From Candidatus Aminicenantota bacterium (GTDB taxonomy: Bacteria; Acidobacteriota; Aminicenantia; Aminicenantales; Aminicenantaceae): a DNA stretch of 8,415 nucleotides. Under the pieces are notes generated by a model that saw only the letters and a list, made by a program, of their open reading frames with translations, was not told the origin of the DNA and searched no databases. The stretch covers positions 1 through 8,415 of the forward strand of contig WTAW01000410.1 in NCBI GenBank assembly GCA_013139435.1. The letters are read 5' to 3'. Positions 1-4,643 of this stretch are shown here, in pieces (position 1 is the first letter of the stretch; every line of letters starts with the position of its first letter). A program made the translations under genes and the position numbers.

Positions 1-2
1 AC

Positions 3-236
3 CTGGAGATCGAGATAAAGGAAGAGGATGGAAAAGAGTACCTGGACTTGAAGGATCCTATTGAAATACCCTTTTCTGTGAATATGGATGCCAAACGCGG
101 GAATCATACTATTAAAGGAAAGATCAAGTATTTCGCCTGCTCACAAGAGGAGGGCTGGTGTCTCAAATACGCCTCCAAATTTTCCTCCGCTTTTTTCACA
201 TCTGCACGTATCTTCCAGAAAAAAAATAATTCTTGA
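3..236 (+). CDS. C-terminal fragment of a DsbD-alpha-like/redoxin-associated protein (5' end outside window)
   Basis: The frame is open from the left edge (first full codon at position 3) to the TGA at 234-236, giving about 77 residues, so only the C-terminus is present. The visible part has a beta-rich pattern: an IPFSV strand, a turn with Lys-Arg-Gly, then IKGKIKYFACS followed by EEGWCLK. Two Cys separated by six residues after an aromatic strand resemble the redox-active Cys pair of the N-terminal (alpha) domain of DsbD. Similar C-terminal domains occur in thioredoxin/AhpC-TSA-type proteins with an EGWC motif. This suggests an extracytoplasmic thiol-redox protein, but the catalytic thioredoxin part, if any, is outside the window. 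The tail is basic and coded partly by an A8 run. A TTG at 48 is not a credible start because the frame continues upstream. The family call is inference from a short motif. Confidence 0.55.
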   Translation: MEIEIKEEDGKEYLDLKDPIEIPFSVNMDAKRGNHTIKGKIKYFACSQEEGWCLKYASKFSSAFFTSARIFQKKNNS

Positions 237-243
237 GGGGAGT

Positions 244-1218
244 CTAAAGCCAGCTATTCTTTATGTACCAGTCGATCGTCTCGTGTAGGGCTTCTTGCAG
301 AGAATATTGAGGGTTGAAGTCGAGTTTTTCTTTTGCTTTTTGTGTGTCAACCATCCAACCGTCCTGTTTCAATTCTTCAAATTTCTGGCGGTTGAGGATA
401 CTTGGGTTCTTACGTATTTTTCCCACCATTTCTGCGCCACAAGACACAAGGTAGGCAAGCGGAAGGGGGAATTTCAGATTGAACAGTTTGATGCCCATAG
501 CTTCGGCTGCCACTCTTCCCAATTCCTCCCAACTGGAGGGATCGGGGTTGGCAAAATGGAAGATCTCGCCGTTTGCGAGTTCTTTATGAATGCATAGGTC
601 TAAGGCCTTGATGAGATCCTTGATATAGATCAAACTCACGAGTTTTTGTTTCGAACCCACAGAAGGAAGAATACCCTTTTGGATGAATTTGAAATAGGGG
701 ATGAGCCCTCTGTCCCGCGGACCGAACACGACGCTGATTCTGGCTATGACTATCGGAAATCTGTCTTTGAATTTTAATGCTTCTGTCTCACCTTCAAGTT
801 TACTTCTCCCATAGGGAGAGACAGGACATGGCGTAGAGTCTTCTTTAACTGCCGTTCCATCGGAGCATGGTCCCGAAGCCGATATACTGCTCAGATACAC
901 GACTCTTTTGGGGCGGACATTCTGTGCGTGGAGGGTCTGAAAAAGACTTGCTGTCCCTTGTTGGTTTACTGTATAATAATCAGCTATTTTGTATGCTTTA
1001 GTTGAGCCTGCAACATGGAAGACGTAGTCAATATCAGGAGGAAGTAAAGGAATATTCAGAAGGTCTCCTTCGAGGGGATTGATCTTGAGCCCTTTCAGCC
1101 ATTTAAGATTGTTTATGTCCCTGACAAGGGCGAATATTTCGGTGTTTTTATAATCTAAAAAATGATCAATGAGATGGCTTCCGATAAAGCCAGTTCCACC
1201 CGTAATTAAAATCTTCAT
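244..1218 (-). CDS. Extended SDR, NAD(P)-dependent epimerase/dehydratase; candidate CerR-type 3-ketosphingolipid reductase
   Basis: A complete 324-residue extended short-chain dehydrogenase/reductase. The Rossmann glycine motif GGTGFIG is at residues 7-13. An Arg at the end of the second strand (ALVRD, R33) favours NADP(H). A GDL motif lies near 51-53, HVAG at 68-71, SS at 111-112 and the catalytic YGRSK (Y136, K140). ARISVVFGPRDRG follows at 159-171. The C-terminus (GWMVDT, then ETIDWYIKNSWL) is typical of 3-beta-HSD-like epimerase-family members. Many substrates are possible. The divergent neighbour is a serine palmitoyltransferase, and bacterial CerR of ceramide synthesis is itself an epimerase/dehydratase-type SDR, so ketosphingoid or ketoceramide reduction is the best inference; a sugar or sterol substrate is not excluded. 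It should be cytosolic: there is no signal peptide. The ATG at 1218 is secure because the Rossmann strand begins at once (MKILITGG). No Shine-Dalgarno precedes it, and a promoter lies immediately upstream. Its stop is 7 bases from the convergent stop at 236. Confidence 0.85.
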   Translation of the reverse strand: MKILITGGTGFIGSHLIDHFLDYKNTEIFALVRDINNLKWLKGLKINPLEGDLLNIPLLPPDIDYVFHVAGSTKAYKIADYYTVNQQGTASLFQTLHAQNVRPKRVVYLSSISASGPCSDGTAVKEDSTPCPVSPYGRSKLEGETEALKFKDRFPIVIARISVVFGPRDRGLIPYFKFIQKGILPSVGSKQKLVSLIYIKDLIKALDLCIHKELANGEIFHFANPDPSSWEELGRVAAEAMGIKLFNLKFPLPLAYLVSCGAEMVGKIRKNPSILNRQKFEELKQDGWMVDTQKAKEKLDFNPQYSLQEALHETIDWYIKNSWL

Positions 1219-1225
1219 GATTTAG

Positions 1226-1254
1226 ATTGTAAAAGAATAGTCCTCTACGGTCAA
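1226..1254 (-). promoter_or_regulatory. Sigma70-type promoter for the SDR gene, predicted leaderless
   Basis: On the minus strand, TTGACC (complement of 1249-1254) and TACAAT (complement of 1226-1231) are separated by exactly 17 nt; each box matches consensus at 5 of 6 positions. Only 7 nt separate the -10 box from the ATG at 1218, so transcription should start at or one base before the A of the start codon. No Shine-Dalgarno is placed for this ATG: the nearest purine-rich tract is about 18 nt away and would lie upstream of the transcription start. Together these predict a leaderless mRNA. Confidence 0.6.
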
Positions 1255-1318
1255 ACCGAGTGCATGCAGGGCTAGAAAAATGTTGTTAACACACGTATCT
1301 TTAATGGATCTTCCCAGG

Positions 1319-1327
1319 AAAGGAGGG
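1319..1327 (+). promoter_or_regulatory. Strong Shine-Dalgarno of the SPT gene, deciding a GTG start
   Basis: The sequence AAAGGAGGG contains a full AGGAGG core at 1321-1326, five bases before the GTG at 1332. This supports GTG as the start although no ATG is used. The next upstream ATG (1304) is in a different frame. Confidence 0.8.
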
Positions 1328-1331
1328 AATC

Positions 1332-2516
1332 GTGGACCTATTTGAAAAATGTTACAACTTCACACGTGCTGAAGAGGCTATGGCCATGGGGTTCTATCCC
1401 TATTTTACACCGATCCAGGAAGTTAAAGGAAATAAAGTCAAAGTCGATGGCAAAGAGATGATCATGGTGGGATCCAATAACTACTTGGGATTACTCGATC
1501 ATCCGAAAGTGATAGAAGCAGCACATCAGGCTGTGGATAAATACGGTGTGGCTACTTGTGGCTCCCGTTTTTTGAACGGAACACTGGATATCCATGTCGA
1601 GTTGGAAGATAGACTGGCCAAGTTTATGAATAAAGAAGCCGTTCTCGCTTTTAGCACAGGGTTTCAGACTAACCAAGGTGTAATCTCTACTCTTCTGAGC
1701 CGAGGAGATGCGGTCATCACAGATAAGATGGTGCATGCTAGCATCGTGGATGCATGCCGTCTCTCCTATGGAGAAGTCCACAAGTTTAAACACAATGATA
1801 TGGAAGATTTAGAGAAAACCTTGAGTTCATTGGATGATTCAACTGGCAAGTTAATCGTTGTGGATGGTGTCTTCAGCATGGAAGGCGATTTGACAAACCT
1901 CCCAGAAGTCGTCAAGTTGGGGAAAAAATACGGTACAAAAATCATGGTGGATGATGCTCATGGTATCGGTGTTATGGGGAAAAATGGCCGAGGAACAGCA
2001 GAACACTTTGGAGTAGAGGAGGAAATAGACCTGATCATGGGGACATTTAGTAAATCGTTTGCCGCTCTAGGTGGTTTTATCGCTGGGGAGAAAAAAGTCA
2101 TCTCCTATGTCAAACATCATTCCCGAGCGCTTATTTTCAGCGCAAGCATAACTCCCGCCTCGGTGGCAACTGTGCTCGCCACTCTCGATATCATCGAATC
2201 AGAACCCGAGCGGAGAGGGAAACTGTGGCAGATCACGGATAAAATGAGAACCGGGTTTCAGGATATGGGTTATGAAACCGGCCCCACTGAGACCCCGATC
2301 ATTCCGGTTATCATCGGAAACGATGAGCTGGCGTTTATGCTGTGGAAATTGCTACGAGAAGATGGGATCTTTACGAATCCTGTGATCTATCCGGCTGTCC
2401 CCAAAGATCAAAGCCTCATCAGGACAAGCTATTCTGCCACGCATACGGATGATGAGTTGGATTATGTCCTGGGAAGTTTCGAAAAATGTGGCAAATTGCT
2501 GGGCATTATTAAATAA
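1332..2516 (+). CDS. spt: Serine palmitoyltransferase (PLP-dependent alpha-oxoamine synthase)
   Basis: A 394-residue fold-type I PLP enzyme, the usual length for soluble bacterial serine palmitoyltransferase. It would condense L-serine with a long-chain acyl thioester to give 3-ketodihydrosphingosine, CO2 and CoA, the first step of sphingolipid synthesis. The PLP-binding lysine is K241 in GTFSKSFAALGGF. VDDAH holds D207 (pyridine nitrogen) and H210. H135 in MVHAS is the ring-stacking His, and R364 (SLIRTSYSATHT) is the substrate-carboxylate Arg; these roles are assigned by family analogy. GSRFLNGTLDIHVELE (78-93) and the VDGVFSMEGD segment are typical of SPT. They differ from the corresponding motifs of KBL (glycine C-acetyltransferase) and BioF (8-amino-7-oxononanoate synthase). 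There is no membrane helix, so a cytosolic homodimer is expected. It starts with GTG behind an excellent Shine-Dalgarno. The divergent SDR gene is a plausible next-step reductase. No ceramide synthase or acyl carrier protein gene is visible in the window. Confidence 0.9.
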   Translation: MDLFEKCYNFTRAEEAMAMGFYPYFTPIQEVKGNKVKVDGKEMIMVGSNNYLGLLDHPKVIEAAHQAVDKYGVATCGSRFLNGTLDIHVELEDRLAKFMNKEAVLAFSTGFQTNQGVISTLLSRGDAVITDKMVHASIVDACRLSYGEVHKFKHNDMEDLEKTLSSLDDSTGKLIVVDGVFSMEGDLTNLPEVVKLGKKYGTKIMVDDAHGIGVMGKNGRGTAEHFGVEEEIDLIMGTFSKSFAALGGFIAGEKKVISYVKHHSRALIFSASITPASVATVLATLDIIESEPERRGKLWQITDKMRTGFQDMGYETGPTETPIIPVIIGNDELAFMLWKLLREDGIFTNPVIYPAVPKDQSLIRTSYSATHTDDELDYVLGSFEKCGKLLGIIK

Positions 2517-2650
2517 TCCAGGATAGATAATTGGAACGATAATTCCGTAACCAAGGTTAATAATATCTTGATTATCTTGTCAAGATCGTAAGAACAGTCG
2601 TAATCTGAACACTTCAGGTTAACTGACAAAGTCAATCAAGAAAGAGTATA
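2517..2650. other. Intergenic region upstream of the S55-like gene, rich in inverted repeats
   Basis: The 134-bp gap contains a 13-bp palindrome ATCTTG-T-CAAGAT (2574-2586) and an 8-bp inverted repeat TCTTGATT (2566-2573)/AATCAAGA (2634-2641). There is also a repeated TCGTAA at 2586-2591 and 2598-2603, and TAACC-AA-GGTTA (2548-2559). No GC-rich stem with a T-run is present, so a rho-independent terminator for the SPT gene is not supported. The gap ends in the promoter of the next gene. Confidence 0.6.
2566..2641. promoter_or_regulatory. Candidate operator: four TCTTG/CAAGA half-sites
   Basis: Half-sites lie at 2566-2570 (TCTTG), 2575-2579 (TCTTG), 2581-2585 (CAAGA) and 2637-2641 (CAAGA). The middle two form a near-perfect palindrome. 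The last lies inside the spacer between the -35 and -10 boxes of the S55-like gene, where a bound protein could block RNA polymerase. No regulator gene is nearby, so the binding protein is unknown. Confidence 0.3.
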
Positions 2651-2652
2651 AT
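2623..2652 (+). promoter_or_regulatory. Sigma70-type promoter overlapping the annotated start of the S55-like gene
   Basis: CTGACA (2623-2628, 5 of 6 consensus) and a perfect TATAAT (2647-2652) are spaced by 18 nt. The -10 box overlaps the ATG at 2651, so that codon cannot lie on a transcript from this promoter. Transcription would begin near 2659, just before the in-frame ATG at 2660. The 7-nt gap between the -10 box and that ATG equals the gap at the SDR gene, again predicting a leaderless mRNA. Confidence 0.55.
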
Positions 2653-4465
2653 GAATAAAATGAGAATAATACGAATACTAACTGTGGTTTTTGTCCTGGT
2701 TCAAGGTTTGGCTCTGACAAATCTGGAAGGCGTTCAAAATATTCTTCCGGTTGACCAGATAGAAGCAGGCATGAAGGGGAAGGGCCGGAGTGTCTTTCTC
2801 GGCGATACGATCGAAGAATTTGATGTTGAGGTTCTGGGTGTCATGCGGAATGTTCAGCCAAAGAAGGATTTGATCGTCGTGAGGATCGGCGGCAAAGGTA
2901 TAGAGGACGCGGGAGTGATCCAAGGCATGAGTGGAAGCCCGATCTACATCGATGGCAAATTGATCGGGGCATTATCTTACAGTCTTGGCGCCTTTGTGAA
3001 AGAACCTCTAGCACTTGTCACTCCGATCGGTGAGATGATGGCGATCCCAGAAAAGGAGCCTGCAAAGTCTTCTTTTGCGCCACAGGTCCCGATCAAAAAA
3101 CATCTCCCTTTGAACGAACTGTTCGAAATTTACGAGTCCTATTTTTACAAAGATCCGTCCATTATCAGCGGAGACCGTACGTTCATGCCCATCAGCGTAC
3201 CCCTCGTCTTTAGCGGTTTTTCTCCCCGCGTTTTTGAAAAGGCGAAACACTTTTTTTCAAAGCTGGGCTTTTCTCCGATGAGTGTCAGTATCTCCGGTCA
3301 ATCTCAAGAGGAAATCACAATTCCTGACCTGACTTTAAAGGGAGGAGATTCGGTCGGTGCGCAACTCGTCACGGGGGACCTCAACATGTCTGCCATAGGG
3401 ACTGTCACCTATGTGGACGGGAACAAGGTCTTGGCATGGGGTCACCCCTGGTTCAATTTGGGTACTGTCGGCTACACCATGACCAAAGCGGATGTTATGA
3501 CGATCGTCCCCAAGCTCGATGTTTCGCACAAGCTCACGGGTTCAGAGATCCCGGTGGGTAAGTTCTCACAAGATCGTATGTCCGGACTGTATGGGGAGAT
3601 CGGCCAAGTGCCCGATCTTATCCCCCTGAATATCACAATGAGAACGGGCGAAAAGGAGAAAAAGTACAGTGTCAATCTTACAGATGATAAGATCCTGACT
3701 CCCGCTTTGGTCAATATGGTGGTTTCAAGTCTCATCCTGAGCGAGGAAAGAGCCATCGGCGACCTCTCTCTCGAGTTCAGCGGGGATATCTACTTGGACA
3801 ACGGGATGAGTGTGCATCTGGAAGATCTATTCACTGGAAGTTTTGATATGGCCAGCACAAACCTGTCGAGCCTTGTCGCCGCCGTTGTTTTCTTCTTAAT
3901 GAGTAATGAATTTCAAGATCTCTCTATTCACCGGATCGATCTTACGATCACACCTACCGAAGATGTCAAATATGCACAGCTGGAAAAAGTCTGGCTCGAT
4001 AAGTACGATGTCTCTCCGGGGGAGATCATCCAAATAAAGGTCTATACCCGAAGCTTTAGGGGAGAGAGTGCGATGTGGGAGGGGGGTATCCCTGTCCCAA
4101 ATTTGCCCAAGGGTTCAGAATTTTATCTCGTCGTCGCAGATGCCGCATCTTTGCAGCAGCTGGAAGCGAGTCAGTACAAGAGACAGCCGTTAACACCCAG
4201 AAATATCGAGCATGTGATCCGATTGCTCAATAACCTGAGGAAGAATAACCGGATTTATTTCAAGATCCTGGCATCCAAGCCCGGCCTTTTTCTCAGGGGA
4301 GAGGAGATGCCGAACTTGCCGCCAAGCATGAAATCCATGTTTGCTTCTCCTCGAGCAGCATCGTCGTCTCCCACCGAGTTGGACCAATCGACACTCGGAC
4401 AGTTGCAGCAGCCTGTCCCTTTTGTTTTCAGGGGGTCCACTCTTATACCGATAAAAGTAAAATAA
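2651..4465 (+). CDS. Exported SpoIVB/S55-peptidase-like protein, Ser and His motifs in permuted order
   Basis: The longest frame has 604 residues; if the leaderless promoter is right the start is the ATG at 2660 (601 residues, beginning MRIIRIL). An N-terminal hydrophobic stretch (about residues 5-22) is a signal peptide or anchor, so the protein acts outside the cytoplasm. Residues 31-130 form an S55-type segment: ILPVDQIEAGMKGKGRSVF, then VIQGMSGSPIYIDGKLIGAL with the serine-protease-like GMSGSP at 92-97 (S94 the likely nucleophile), then TPIGEM. A linker of roughly 95 residues leads to a second segment (about 225-320) with GTVTYVDGNKVLAWGHPW and H265. In SpoIVB the His segment precedes the Ser segment, so the order here is reversed. 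No Asp is evident at the position of SpoIVB's third triad residue. Residues about 330-604 form a beta-rich C-terminal region of unknown role. Proteolysis is inferred from motifs only. The neighbouring propeller gene follows on the same strand after 174 nt. Confidence 0.8.
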   Translation: MNKMRIIRILTVVFVLVQGLALTNLEGVQNILPVDQIEAGMKGKGRSVFLGDTIEEFDVEVLGVMRNVQPKKDLIVVRIGGKGIEDAGVIQGMSGSPIYIDGKLIGALSYSLGAFVKEPLALVTPIGEMMAIPEKEPAKSSFAPQVPIKKHLPLNELFEIYESYFYKDPSIISGDRTFMPISVPLVFSGFSPRVFEKAKHFFSKLGFSPMSVSISGQSQEEITIPDLTLKGGDSVGAQLVTGDLNMSAIGTVTYVDGNKVLAWGHPWFNLGTVGYTMTKADVMTIVPKLDVSHKLTGSEIPVGKFSQDRMSGLYGEIGQVPDLIPLNITMRTGEKEKKYSVNLTDDKILTPALVNMVVSSLILSEERAIGDLSLEFSGDIYLDNGMSVHLEDLFTGSFDMASTNLSSLVAAVVFFLMSNEFQDLSIHRIDLTITPTEDVKYAQLEKVWLDKYDVSPGEIIQIKVYTRSFRGESAMWEGGIPVPNLPKGSEFYLVVADAASLQQLEASQYKRQPLTPRNIEHVIRLLNNLRKNNRIYFKILASKPGLFLRGEEMPNLPPSMKSMFASPRAASSSPTELDQSTLGQLQQPVPFVFRGSTLIPIKVK

Positions 4466-4556
4466 CATGTTTCAAAATCTGTGTGGTAAAAAATGTTGAT
4501 TGTGAATAGAAAGCACATTAAAAATGGGAATGTCAAGCTGATTCAATGGAAGAATA

Positions 4557-4643
4557 ATGGTAATGATTGATAGTGCTTTTGTTGAACAATATATCGACAT
4601 TTTTCATGAATTGTCCAGGTTAGTAGAGGAGTTAAGAATATGA
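4557..4643 (+). CDS. Possible 28-residue leader ORF overlapping the propeller gene start (ATGA)
   Basis: An ATG at 4557 (alternative ATG 4563) opens a 28-codon frame encoding a small acidic, amphipathic-looking peptide (MVMIDSAFVEQY..., ending LVEELRI). A GGAAG at 4548-4552 precedes it. Its TGA (4641-4643) overlaps the ATG of the propeller gene (4640-4642) in an ATGA junction, and the downstream Shine-Dalgarno lies inside it. This arrangement suits translational coupling. I do not recognise the peptide. A promoter candidate inside the ORF (4567-4595) would exclude it from the main transcript, so it may be chance. Confidence 0.25.
   Translation: MVMIDSAFVEQYIDIFHELSRLVEELRI
4567..4595 (+). 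promoter_or_regulatory. Possible promoter of the propeller gene
   Basis: TTGATA (4567-4572, 5 of 6) and TATATC (4590-4595, 4 of 6) are separated by 17 nt. Transcription would start near 4602 and give a leader of about 38 nt containing the Shine-Dalgarno. The -10 match is modest, and the AT-rich background raises the chance of a false positive. Confidence 0.3.
4626..4631 (+). promoter_or_regulatory. Shine-Dalgarno of the propeller gene
   Basis: GAGGAG lies eight bases before the ATG at 4640. This is optimal spacing and fixes the start immediately ahead of a Lys-Lys plus hydrophobic signal sequence. Confidence 0.75.

Larger units (their letters stand above)
1219..1331. other. Divergent intergenic region between the SDR and SPT genes
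   Basis: This 113-bp spacer carries the 5' signals of both divergent genes. The leftward promoter is clear. For the rightward gene I find only an isolated -10-like TTTAAT at 1300-1305 without a matching -35 box, plus a strong Shine-Dalgarno. Short palindromes occur at 1261-1268 (TGCATGCA) and 1285-1290 (GTTAAC), either of which could be chance. The shared region would allow joint regulation of the pair. Confidence 0.6.
4466..4639. other. Intergenic region between the S55-like and propeller genes
   Basis: This 174-bp AT-rich gap shows no convincing terminator. It contains two short overlapping open frames (25 and 28 codons), a possible promoter at 4567-4595 and a GAGGAG Shine-Dalgarno. Separated short inverted repeats exist (AAAGCAC 4510-4516 with GTGCTTT 4573-4579), but they are too far apart for a strong hairpin. 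Whether the two large genes are co-transcribed cannot be decided from this. Confidence 0.5.

Noticed and set aside
88..288. 66-codon plus frame overlapping the first gene's end and the SDR end
   Set aside because: It overlaps two frames with recognisable motifs, has no ribosome site and yields no recognisable sequence.
1332..2516. Annotation as BioF or KBL (8-amino-7-oxononanoate synthase or glycine C-acetyltransferase)
   Set aside because: The GSRFLNGTLDIH and FSMEGD segments match the SPT pattern, and no biotin or threonine catabolism gene is adjacent.
2577..2606. TTGTCA-18 nt-TAATCT as a promoter for the S55-like gene
   Set aside because: The -10 box matches at only 3 of 6 positions, and the CTGACA/TATAAT pair downstream is far better.
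4493..4570. 25-codon open frame in the S55-propeller gap
   Set aside because: No Shine-Dalgarno, basic low-complexity peptide, AT-rich region; expected by chance.
4510..4601. Interleaved inverted repeats AAAGCAC/GTGCTTT and AATGTC/GACATT as an RNA structure or riboswitch
   Set aside because: Short AT-rich arms 56 or more bases apart, crossing each other; no known riboswitch core.
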